A stretch of 64,000 nucleotides of DNA from Chaetomium olivaceum (lineage: Eukaryota > Ascomycota > Sordariomycetes > Sordariales > Chaetomiaceae): positions 85,083-149,082 of the forward strand of contig JAYWVB010000064.1 of assembly GCA_039881045.1 (NCBI GenBank), written 5' to 3'. The translations under genes and the position numbers were made by a program. The notes beneath the pieces are model-generated. The model was not told where the DNA came from. It ran no database searches and worked only from the letters and a program-made list of their open reading frames with translations. Every line of letters begins with the position of its first letter. Positions within the stretch are counted from its first letter, which is position 1. Shown here piece after piece: positions 1 to 9,868 of this stretch.

Positions 1-328
1 GAAGTCGGGTATGTTATTATTTGTCTATGGGACTGCGATGCTTACTGAAATCATTGTAATAGAGTATAAGAGTCTCAAGGAGACTGACTTTGCGTGGGTC
101 TTCGAGCGGCAGCGCCGCCAGAAGAAGCAGAAGAAGAACTCCTTTGCGACGACCAAGGCCAACCTCGGTAAGTAATCCCCCTCTCCCCCCCAGCGTCTGG
201 TATGAATGGCTTGGGTAGGATTGCTGATAGCTATATAACATGTAGAACGATTTGTGATTGACGAGGCGCCGCCGTTGGACAGGGAGGAAGGGCAGGAGGG
301 GGAGGAGGGGGGAGAAGGGGAGCAGTAA
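1..328 (+). CDS. 3' end of an unrecognised protein-coding gene (partial)
   Basis: Only the last exons lie in the window. Two introns with good signals can be read: about 9-62 (GTATGT donor, TAG acceptor) and 168-245 (GTAAGT donor, TGTAG acceptor). Joining the exons keeps one frame to the TAA at 326-328. The visible C-terminus has a lysine/arginine/glutamine-rich stretch (QRRQKKQKKN), then ERFVIDEAPPLDR, and ends in a glutamate/glycine-rich tail. I do not recognise the family. The frame is supported by clean splicing and an acidic low-complexity tail, but the start and any catalytic domain are outside the window. Confidence 0.6.
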
Positions 329-746
329 GCGGTGGGGGGTTGTGTGGGCGTTTGGCGTGTGTTTTGCCTTTTCCTTCATTATTAGCATGATACCCATTTG
401 CTTCAAGTTCAAATTGCTGTCAATCCAAAGCTTCAATGATCAAAATTGACAATTGTGTTTAAATGAAGTAGTCAAACGCCGTGGAAGCAGTTGAAGTAGT
501 TGAAGCAGTTGCGATCGTGGTAATAGTAAGTTCAATTGAAGGTTGGTCGGAGGTTCAGGTTCTTGGTGTATATTGAAATAAGCCCCTTTTCGGCCTCACA
601 ACGTACCTTCCATCTCAATAGACCGGGGCACAGGCACCTTCCAGCCAACAAACCTTTACAACAACTGCAAGAATTTTCAACCACTCCACCTCCCGCCTCC
701 CACACCTGCCACTCTCTCGCAAGTCGCGTCGTTATCCCTCTCGTTG
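329..746. other. Intergenic stretch without a gene
   Basis: No convincing coding signal. It holds a purine-rich tail from the upstream gene and a short imperfect run of GAAG(T/C)AGTT units at about 483-512. Nothing else was recognised. It is presumably the left flank, and possibly the 5' terminal part, of the transposon relic that follows. Confidence 0.5.
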
Positions 747-3700
747 ATGCCGTTTTCTAAGCTCAAGATGCCACGCGCTTTACAGCATCGTGCGAAGAAG
801 GCGTTGATTCGCCGTCGACTGCAGAAGCGCGAAGCTGCAAAGCGCCAGCGCCCTGACTCGACCGACCGGGAACTTGGCTCTCCGCCCCAGCGTCCTCGTC
901 ACAAAGAGCCGACCGATAGCGACGGCGATGGCGATAACGCTATGTATGTGGACATCCCAGAGTTCGACGAAGCTGATATCGCTGGCGCCGGCGATGGCGG
1001 CGATTGGGAACCGATCACATCTGCTACTGTAGGTTAGACCAACTACTCATGTACTAGATCACTAATCTGCTGCCTGTAGGGTTTCGACGACTTCGAGCTT
1101 GCCCGAGCCCTGATAGATTTAGTGAACGAAGCAGACCACGTCGTCTATCCCGACCCCGAGACTGACGAGTATCAACTTGCAGACGACGGTCCGCTCCTGC
1201 AAGAGCTGCAGGAACTGGCCGAGTACCAGTATGCCGCCGATACCATCGAGAGCCACGACGATGAAGCGGAAGGCATCGCCGCCGCCGATGAACATGAAGA
1301 GGAGGTGCTAGATACCATCGCGGTTACCGCACCCTGGGACACCGCCGGTCAATACCAAACCTCCGAGCCCGAAGACCCGTTCGCAGCCTCGCAACCGGTT
1401 GAGCAACACCGTAAAGCACACGACATGTCGGAGTTTGCCTTGGGTTTAGGCCTGTATTGCATCATCCACAGTGTATCCCGCAAGCAATACTCAACTCTCC
1501 TTCAACTTCTCAAACTGCTTGGTCATTCCGATAAGATCAGTCGGTTGTCCGATAGCCTTGACACTCTGAAGCGCCACGTCCGGGAATCGATACCGCGTAT
1601 CGACATGCGTGTGGTCAAAGACCTGCCGCTGAACCCTAAGAAGTTGTCGTCGTCCCAGATGTTGTCGGCAATCATGTCGGGTGAAAGCCCTACACAGGAC
1701 CTCTTCTTCTTGAACCCTGTGGACCTCCTTCGCCGCATTCTCAGCTCCCGCATCTCCAGCACATTACACTTCGGTATGGCTCAACTTGTGGATAACCCGT
1801 CGGAGGCGTGGCATTCGATGCAATGGGCCGGCTCGGTACGCACCACCAGCGGCGAATTCGCATACTATCCGCCCTTCCCATCCATGGAACCCATCTTCCC
1901 TGGCGACATTATCGCATACCAATGCGCGTCCCCAGCCTGTACTGGCTGCCATGAAAAGGTCGCTACAAATGTCAGGGTCGCCACGAAAGTCCATCTCGGA
2001 CAGGTCCAGGCAATGTTCCGCGATCATCGCGATAGTTCCCGTCATCTCGGCAACTTCATCGGCGACCCCAGCACCGGGGCTGAGAAGAACACGAAAGGCG
2101 ATGTTGTCCTGGTTATCTCACGGATATGCTCTGGCAAGTTCATCAACCGACAGTTCGTCCAGAAGGGCAAGGCGATCAAGATCAACCCAGCCGAAGATAC
2201 ACTAGATGACGACGAGCTGGTCCTCAGCATGAGTCCAATGGAGCTTATTTCACCAGCCATGGTCACCGGCCGTCGCGACAACATCCGCTTCGACTATGCA
2301 TTTGGCAGCAAAGTGCAGTTCCCGGGTGATCCAATCGCTAGACGTGACCATTGATCACCCGCGTATTCGACCGGGAACATATGGCGCTGGTGCCACCCTG
2401 CCTAGTCTCTCCGGTCCCTGGTGCCCTCGAAGTCGATGAGTTTGGCCGCGACTGGCTGGTCAAGACGTTCGCTCAAGGTGCAGAAGGCCGTGTCCGGTGT
2501 CTCCCGTGCCTGAACTTCAACGATGGCTTTGGCCTGTATCGCACTATGACCAAGTCCATCATGGGCTGCTATCTTCAGATCGCCGCTATGCCGAGAAGCG
2601 AACACACCGCCAGATCAACGTCCTACCGGTTACACTGGGACCACATGGTGCCAATATGCACGATGTCATGAAGGCCTTGGCGCCGCTGAGAGCTCTCGAC
2701 CGTGGTATTGCTGTCGATATCAACGGGGAGCGCACTATGCTGTGCGCATCATCTTCGCCCTGACCGGCGACATGCCACAGCAACAGCAGAACTCAGGGTG
2801 TCTGAGCGTCGCGGCCAATCTTAGTTGCCGATCGTGTCTCGTCACTTCCAACAAGCGTGATGACCTCGACGTCGACGTTATAGGCAATGCCCGTGGCCAT
2901 ATGGAGATGGTTCGCCTTCGTCGTTGGATGGATGAGGAACTGCGCCAAAAGTACAAGAAGGAGGCGTTTTCGACCAAGCACGGTATATCCCTTGAGGCGC
3001 CTGCAGTCATGTATGTCGCCCCAGCACTGGATCTTATCGGTGGTCGCCCCAGTGATGCCGCACATTCGGAGTTCAATGGTATCACCAAGATGATGCACCA
3101 GCTTCTTCTTGACGCAGTGAGTACCCCCTTGATATAGCGACCAAGACTGATATAGAGTTATAGGCTCTGAAGCCCGACAGCGTCGTTAACTACACTAAAG
3201 CCTTGCGTCGAATACCGTTCCCACCTGGATGGGCTCGAATCCAATCCCCATACAATGTACTAAGGTACAGTTTGCAGGAGCATGCCCGTTGGTCTGTCTT
3301 GATGACCATAATCTCGCTATTATGGTTGAAGGAGTCTGACCTCAAGCGCCCTTTTGCCCGTGCAATGAAGGCAGTGTTTGATCAGTCCAAGCTGATAGCT
3401 AGCACTGCGTATTCAACTGACGCAACTATAGCCACGAAGGTGGACGGCAAGAGCCTTATCGACATTCTAACTATCACCTTGGCCGCGATCGTCAAGACAA
3501 ACTCGGCTTTGTCGACCCCTGAGATGACTATAGAAGATCGCGACGACAAGGCGATGCTTGAGAGTATTCGCCTTAGCAGACGGTTATTTCAGCTAATGTG
3601 TGAAGCTGCAGCGCAGTCCACTGACCAATCAACCCGTGCTGCTCGTCGCCGTGGACGCGGTACTGCGGCAAACTCGTGCGCACCTTCTCGCGCAGCCTCT

Positions 3701-5086
3701 GTGGCCCCCGCCGTGGCTGGCGGGATATCAACACCAGCAGCAGCAGCCGCCCTGGCCAACACTATGGCTACGATGGAGATCGAGGAGGACGATGCTGTCG
3801 ACGATGATGTCAACATCGGCCAGCATACCGTCGCCCAAAAAGCCCACAAGTATCGACAGTGGAGCGCTCGCCCGAATGTGCATATCGGTCTGCACTACAT
3901 CGACGTGTATCGCCGGTATGGATTGGTTTCGTTGTTGATGGTCTTGCCAGGAGAGATGAAGCACAAGTAAGTGGTACTGCCCTCGAGTGTTAGGCCACGA
4001 CTGATGCGCTTGGTGGACAGGCTATGGAAGAACCTTGTGGTCACGACGAACCACCGCAACCCCGAGAAGGACTGCCTGTCGTACGAGAACATGATGCAGA
4101 CTGTGCGCCTTACCCTGCTGGATGGCTTCCAGGACGAGCCGGATATAACCAAGAAACTGAAGAATCTTGCAGCATCGGTACCGACGTTGTTCTCTTCATT
4201 GCTCCCGCATGACGAGCTTGCCCGAGATGATGCAGAGGACGAAGATGACCCGTCCATCACACTCAGGATCGTTACCGACGGGTCTCATCCAGCGGCGACT
4301 GTATTGATAGCGGTCAAAGCCAGGGTATACAAGGCGATGGGTTTCTCCACTCGCGAGGCTGAAATGCAGCCGATCTTTGCTCGGCAGGTTCGGGATGCAT
4401 ACCGGGCTGATTATGATAGGAACATCATCATGAGTACCAATTTACGGGTACGCTGGTGGAAAAAGGTCTCCTTCGCAGACAGGTATGTACACGACCCACC
4501 CCCTTCCCTACTACGGCGCATTAACGGATCATTTAGCAACAACCCGACTGGGGCTCGGCGCCTCGTTTATCAGCGAGGGCAGTACGTAGCTTTCCGGATA
4601 GCTGGCGACATCGGCCGGCTGGACCACATCATGACGCATGAACCCATTGCAGGTTAGTCCACACCCTACACGGGCGACGGGAGCGCCCTCTGTGTCATCT
4701 GCAATCACTGCTTGTAGGCAGCCCCGCTTGTCTCGTGGAGTTGCGTACCAGGTATGACTTGCTAACAATGCCAATGATCTGCAGGCACAACTTATGTCTT
4801 CCTCATCGTTACTCCACTCCGCAAGATAGAGGCCTCGGAGCCTCTCACGGGCCTTCCCTTGATGCAGATTGCTCGGCCCGGTCAACATATCGGCATGGCA
4901 CAGGAAGATGATCGCTGTTGCCAGCTGATTGTCGGTTTACCCGCTCTCCATCGCAGCCGGTTGTACATGGTGCCATTCACCACCGAGGCAGGAGAGGATG
5001 GTCGGCGCTTGGTGACCAACATCAACCACGACCTCACTGACGACACCCAGCTTCTCTGTGTTAATTGGCGAGTGCAGTTTACTTGA
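747..5086 (+). pseudogene. tnp2-type (CACTA/Plavaka-like) DNA transposase relic
   Basis: A degenerate transposase spread over several frames. A basic N-terminus and acidic region (747-1027) are followed, after an intron near 1028-1079, by a long domain to 2354. The frame then changes near 2350, again near 2590-2600 and again near 2740, each by single-base shifts. Family signals are the block GPHGANMHDVMKAL, DINGERTMLC followed by FALTGDMPQQQ and ANLSCRSC, and near the end RPNVHIGLHYIDVYRRYG with GEMKHKLW, which resemble the tnp2 transposase region ending in the [L/V]H[V/I]xLHY..(E)DKHR type motif. Likely introns lie at about 3118-3163, 3967-4020, 4482-4537 and 4653-4784. At least three frame shifts make it inactive. 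Assignment to Plavaka rather than another CACTA-type group is inference from the motifs. Confidence 0.7.
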
Positions 5087-5330
5087 TCACGACACAGCAT
5101 ATCCATGATGCGGCACGCCGGCAATGGAGTATGGCACAAGGCAACTGGGTGGAGCCAGGGGGCTAGCATGGATGCAGGTTGCAGTGGCTGTATGTAGCGA
5201 TAAGGAGATTGGGAGAATACTGATTGCGATAAGTGAGCTGAGGCCGCATTTAAATGGGTCCGTGCATGTGGTCTGTGCATCAATTTGACCGGGCCCACTT
5301 CGGGCCCCTGAGCTTGGACCCGGCTCGCGT

Positions 5331-5640
5331 TGCTGAGCGGCTCGTGGTTCGAACGGCTCGTAGTTCGGAACGGATCGTGGTTTACAAGCCATATGCTAAC
5401 CGCTAGGCAGCGGCTTGTTGTCAATTCAACAGCTTCTATAATTGAACCGCTTCATGCATATGAGCTACTCATTTTCCTGAGCGGTTCAATGGATATGGAG
5501 CGGCTGATCGACGAAAGCGGCTGGTCAAAAACAAGCCGGGATATATTCGCACTCACCAACGAGCGGCTCAGAACCTCGAGCTGGATTTTAATGGTGAATC
5601 AACAGCTTATTGAACCCAGCATGAGACGGCTATGTATTTG
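5331..5640. repeat. Cluster of AGCGGCT-type short repeats (candidate transposon subterminal repeats)
   Basis: Within about 300 bases the motif (G)AGCGGCT or a one-base variant recurs at least seven times (for example 5335, 5352, 5480, 5498, 5514, 5561, 5623), all on the same strand, often with GTTCAAT or GTGGTTC beside it. Such short irregular repeats lie inside the ends of CACTA- and hAT-type elements where transposase binds. It sits just downstream of the tnp2-like relic, so it may be that element's 3' subterminal region. A matching cluster at the 5' side (1-746) was not seen. Confidence 0.5.
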
Positions 5641-5651
5641 AGTTGTTGAGA

Positions 5652-5697
5652 GCCTTGGAGAGCTGGTCGCTCGCTTATATTGGTCGCTCGCTTATAA
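5652..5697. repeat. Short tandem duplication next to the element insertion
   Basis: The unit TGGTCGCTCGCTTATA occurs twice in tandem here, immediately before the A-rich target of the following element. Function unknown. Confidence 0.6.
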
Positions 5698-5710
5698 TGT
5701 TATAAAAAAA

Positions 5711-6607
5711 GAGAATGTCTGGTAAATTTGCACTATGACTTTCCGACCACCCGCACTATGACTCCACTTTCTTTTCCAAATAATCGCCCTGAACACCGCA
5801 TCAATTCAACCAAAGGCATAGAAATCAACGCAAAAACACGCTCAAATCCACTGTATGTGCAATTTAGCAATTAATCCTACTTGCTGACTAAGCACTATAC
5901 TGCTTACAAAGCAGCCCCTGAGCCCTCAGGGGCCTTGGTTTGCGCGCCCCTCGTTGACCGCCTTCCCTTCGTAATGCCTGTAGTTTCCGATGTCCTCTGG
6001 GTTCCAGACGCTTTTCTGGGACCTCCTCTGGGCGTGCCACTATTGCCAACCTTCTTGGGGACTGTTCTGGTGGCCCTGGAGAACCCTCTGGAGGCGGTGC
6101 TAGAAGCTGGGACTGCTTGACCATCACCAATAGCCGTCATCTGGCTCCCCTCAAGCACTACACCCTCCCACTGCGAAGAGGTGCGTTGGATAGATGGCCG
6201 GACCGTTCCCCTTCGTGCTGCCTGATGTCCCACGGCGGCACATCTTCAAGATCGGCTTCGTCTGCATCGCTGACATCAACATCCGCATCAACCGCGGGGT
6301 CGGCCTGCATTGCGCCATGATGCGCAGGGCTGTTTGCGGCCATCTGAACGTACAGTTAGCCCGGCGAAACATAATGCAATCGATTCCCTACCTTCTGGGG
6401 GTCAAAACGAGTGTTTTCACGACTGCGCAATGTGTATTTGCCGTGATGGAGGAAGAAGAAAGATTTGATTGCAATGGAAATTGGCGGCGACCTCACGATG
6501 CGCACGGACAAAGAAATGCAGGGGTTAGGGTTTTGTGTGGGCGTGGGTGGAGTCATAGTGCGGGTGGTCGGAAAGTCATAACTAGACTAGTGCAAATAGA
6601 CATTCTC
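5711..6607 (-). mobile_element. Non-autonomous hAT-like element (about 0.9 kb) with terminal inverted repeats
   Basis: The two ends are inverted copies. GAGAATGTCT at 5711-5720 matches the complement of 6598-6607, ATTTGCAC follows in both, and a 34-bp core (5734-5767 against 6547-6580) is identical. Small indels separate these blocks. The core carries TATGACT twice. Eight bases TAAAAAAA flank both sides (5703-5710 and 6608-6615), fitting an 8-bp target duplication as made by hAT transposases, although the A-rich sequence makes the exact limits uncertain. Inside, the minus strand holds only the start of a frame (MAANSPAHHGAMQ..., from 6343) that shifts frame near 6230 into a basic Ser/Thr/Gly-rich stretch. 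No transposase catalytic domain is present. It is probably an internally deleted derivative. Confidence 0.7.
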
Positions 6608-6616
6608 TAAAAAAAA

Positions 6617-7282
6617 GGGCACCGCAACAAGCGCTGCAGAACAACCATACTTGATTTCCTGTTTGATCAGTCAACACCGTATTCTGACACCATGGCCATG
6701 GTGGGGTAGAGCCTCTCCTGTATCTTCCAACATCAACAGCAATACACTCCGCTCGTTCCCACCACAGATAGTCCAAAAAGGCGGTTGGGGTAACTAGTCA
6801 AATTAGGGAAATCATTCAAAATAAAGGCGTTTTCTGCACCGAGTCTACATTACTCGTACTCGCCACAGTGGTTCGAAGGCCTTGTGAGTTATGACGCAAA
6901 TCGCCTAAGGTTAATAGAACGCTGACGTCAGATTTACCATCTTCCGAATCATCACTAAATCATCACTAGAATACAAAACCCCGGCTCTATAGACGACCAA
7001 TATTGCCAATTCCTGTAGAAGGGCAAGGGGATACAGTAACCGCCTGAAGATAGGTATCTACCCAGCCTCCACGCTATTGTGAACAGAACCCAACCATTCA
7101 GTTTGATATAATCCTCACACACATCTCAAACCTTGCTTATCAGAGTCACTCTACTTAGCCATCGAGGCTTACCATCATCTTGGATCTCAAACTTAGGCGA
7201 TTGGTGTGGCACTCCAATAGCACCGCTAGACGTGTCGCAGTCGCAGTCTAGACAACTCACAATAAATCGCAAGCCGGGCTAG
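6617..7282. other. Intergenic stretch without a gene
   Basis: About 660 bases of mixed composition. I found no coding frame with support, no repeat array and no RNA gene. It is probably the promoter side of the zincin gene plus old transposon flank. Confidence 0.5.
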
Positions 7283-8031
7283 ATGGGCTGTCACGACGCT
7301 CTAAGGCAAAATGCCGATCAAGCGGCTTTAAGGACCGTACAGGCAGATCCTCGAATGAACCACCCCCCCCCCAACATCGCCAGGATGCTCGAGGTTAGGA
7401 GCAACGCCCTGCTCGCGGTGCCTCAATCCACGTATAATTGCGTGACCCAAGAGACGCTTCCCGCAGTCCCTGCCAACATAGCTGACCCTTTTTCCCTCTG
7501 GATTGGTTGGAACGGCTCTATCCCGCGCTGGAAGAGGGGCGGCGTCGTCCAATTCGCGGTCCTACAAGAAGGTTTCCTACGCGTGACCACGCCATTTTCT
7601 CCGCGTACAAGCTCAACGAAGCCGCCATCGAGTGGAACAAACTCAATATTGGAGTCACCTTCAGATGGGTCACTGACCTGCAGGACGCGGCTTTTGTGCT
7701 CGCCTACGGTGGCGACCAAGGATCGGTTCTCGCTCGGGCTTTCTTCCCCAACGATAACGACCTCAACACGCTCTTCGTCTACCAGAAGGCTTTCGACACT
7801 GAGAGAAGCGCATACCAGAACAATATCTTTCTTCATGAGCTTGGTCATGTGCTGGGGCTGCGCCATGAGTTTGCTGCTCAAGAGGGTGGTGCGGTGGAGT
7901 TCGGCCCGCCCAACCCGGACTCCGTCATGGGCTATACTTTCCCGCCAAGCATTCGTGACTCGGATGAGAGGAGCACTAGGGCGTTTTATAATTATTACAC
8001 GGCCGACTTTTCGCGGTCTGAAGATTATTGA
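7283..8031 (+). CDS. Matrixin/zincin-type metalloprotease, frame broken
   Basis: The downstream frame (7507-8031) carries the zinc-binding motif HELGHVLGLRH with catalytic Glu, preceded by NNIFL, and a downstream turn SVMGYTFPP, as in metzincins of the matrixin group. The upstream frame from ATG 7283 has the segment that normally precedes it in fungal relatives (YNCVTQETLP, SLWIGWNGSIPRWKRG). The two frames differ and must be joined near 7560-7590, either by an unrecognised short intron or by a one-base deletion. No clear signal peptide is visible at this start, which is unusual because relatives are generally secreted. It could be a decaying gene between transposons. Substrate unknown. Confidence 0.6.
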
Positions 8032-9055
8032 CTGGATTCCTGATAACTGACGCCGTTGGCGAATGCTGGAACATGCCTCTACTAGGGAGGTAGATTGAAC
8101 TTTCATTGGCAGCTGCTTGGGCATATAGGTGTTTTTGAGGTATCATCTTGGCTTGATTGAAACAGAGTACACCTATTCGATGGAGCTTTTGGTCGTTGTA
8201 TGGAGTTCTCCACTGGAGTTTAAGCTCGGCCGACCGAGAGCAGGTTCCTGTCTCTACAGCCGCGGCAATAGACAGTCTGTCGTGATCTTCCCCACCCGGT
8301 TTTGGAGTTTTGTACATGCTCTATAATCTCTGAGTTCATGTTGAGCCGAAGACCGGCTTGAGTCTGCGTGTTTTCGCTCGTTTTGGATGGATGGATGGAT
8401 GGAATTTATTTTGCCCGGTGTCACAGGACCATAGTAGGTCAGGGAAGATAACTGCGTTGCTCCATGAAGAAGGGAAGAAACTATTGGATGGATGGATGGA
8501 TGGTGTTAGAAGTTGTGGCACTTGAAACTCGGAAGCTTGGTTGCCGATGCGCTACTGTTAGAGGGGTTCCAGGGGCTGAACAACAAGCTACAAAAAGGGG
8601 TCAGGGCGATGCCCACCACTGAGGAGAAGAAGAGGAACAACCTTCAATTGATGACTTCTGGGCTGCTCCAAGCATCCCAGACCCACTGTTGTAAGCTCCC
8701 ATCATCTGTGTGATAACCATGGAATCGTGGCTGTTGGTCTTCCAACACCTGCGTTGACACTGCCATCTCCCAGTCCTTCGGCAGCGCCACTTGACCTTTC
8801 CAAATGCCAAATTTTCCCTGGTATTATTCCGGTTGGTTTCGTTCTCTCACCACTTGGGCACTCGAGCACTTTTCTGGGAGGAGAGAGGAAGGAAGTGCCC
8901 CGTAGCGTAGCGAAGGGCCGCGCGACTGACGAGCGAAGCGACGCCAGCAATCTTAATTTCGAAAAGCTTGAGAACAAAATTGTCCTCCGGACAGGACTAG
9001 TAACTACCCCAAGACTTTCCCCTTTTTACATCTTTTCTGCTCTCAGCGAGACATT
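8032..9055. other. Gene-free stretch with two microsatellites
   Basis: About 1 kb with no supported gene. It contains two short (ATGG)n arrays, at about 8384-8402 and 8482-8502, and around 8896-8942 a CG-rich stretch with alternating GCGAAG/GAGCGAAGCG words. Frames here lack any recognisable domain. Confidence 0.55.
8384..8502. repeat. Two (ATGG)n microsatellites
   Basis: TGGATGGATGGATGGATGG-type tetranucleotide runs of four to five units occur at about 8384-8402 and 8482-8502, separated by about 80 bases. They are simple sequence repeats with no sign of function. Confidence 0.8.
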
Positions 9056-9840
9056 TTACATATCAGCCCCGTCCATATTGATATGAGTCCAGTCGGCAAA
9101 CGCGCTCCGCTTGAACTTAACGGCACCGGTCGCAACTGGCTTGCCCTGGCCACTCTTGAAGTCGTCGTACGTGTTGTACACGGTCGCCTTGTGCGTACTT
9201 CCGAGCGTCAACGCCAGGCCGGGCGCGCTGAGGATGACATTGCCCTCGTCGTCGAGGACTGGGCGCGGATGATTTTGATTCGTTAGCAAGTGCTGGTGGG
9301 GGGTGTTTTCTATTTTCGAAAGAAGAGGGAGAGAAACCGTACAGCGGATGAAGGCCGTGCTCAAAGACGTCATCTAGCACGGCCACGACGCCCTTGGCAA
9401 GCTGGTCGCCGGCCAGCTCGAATCTGAGTTCGACGCAGTCGGCGCTGATCTGGGCGTTGGGCGACGTGCGGAGGACGTGGTCGATGTGCGGCTCAGCGCG
9501 GGAACCGTAGAGGTAGAAGGGCATGCGGTCGGGGTAGACGTGGTCGAGCGCGGCGTAGGCCATCGACTCCTTGACGACCACGCGCAAGTTGGTCAAGTTG
9601 AAGATGGCCAGCGGCGGGGTACCGGGAGCCGGGATGCCATCATCCATGCGATATTGGATGTCGTCGCGCCGCGGCTAGCAACTCATCGAGCGTGGCCGCT
9701 GCGACGTTGGCCGTCGTGTAGAACTTGTCCGGATTAGCGTCGCGCAGCTCCTGGTACTGGTCACGGATGCTACCCGGTGATCCAGTCAGTATATAGTCAT
9801 TAGTTCTGGAGAGCTCTGGAGTTCTCCAGTTAGCAATCAC
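9056..9840 (-). pseudogene. Broken gene of unknown function, truncated beside a Mutator-like element
   Basis: Three minus-strand frames read as one protein-like sequence: NDYILTGSPGSIRDQYQ... (from about 9790), then from a different frame MDDGIPAPGTPPLAIFNL through AEPHIDHVLRTSPNA and LAKGVVAVLDD, then from a third frame DDEGNVILSAPG to the stop at 9056. The first change, near 9670, is best explained by a one-base deletion. The second lies around an apparent intron (9260-9350) whose phase does not fit. I do not recognise the family. The 5' part is missing and the sequence stops making sense at about 9790-9840, close to the end of the Mutator-like transposase, so the transposon may have interrupted it. 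Confidence 0.45.
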
Positions 9841-9868
9841 AGCTACAGTTCGCTACAAGCTCGCAAGC

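Noticed and set aside
6519..6535. Telomere-like GGGTTAGGGTTTT
   Set aside because: Only one to two units, inside the non-autonomous element. Not a telomere remnant.
8896..8950. CG-rich GCGAAG/GAGCGAAGCG stretch as a structured RNA or repeat array
   Set aside because: Too short and irregular, no paired copy found.
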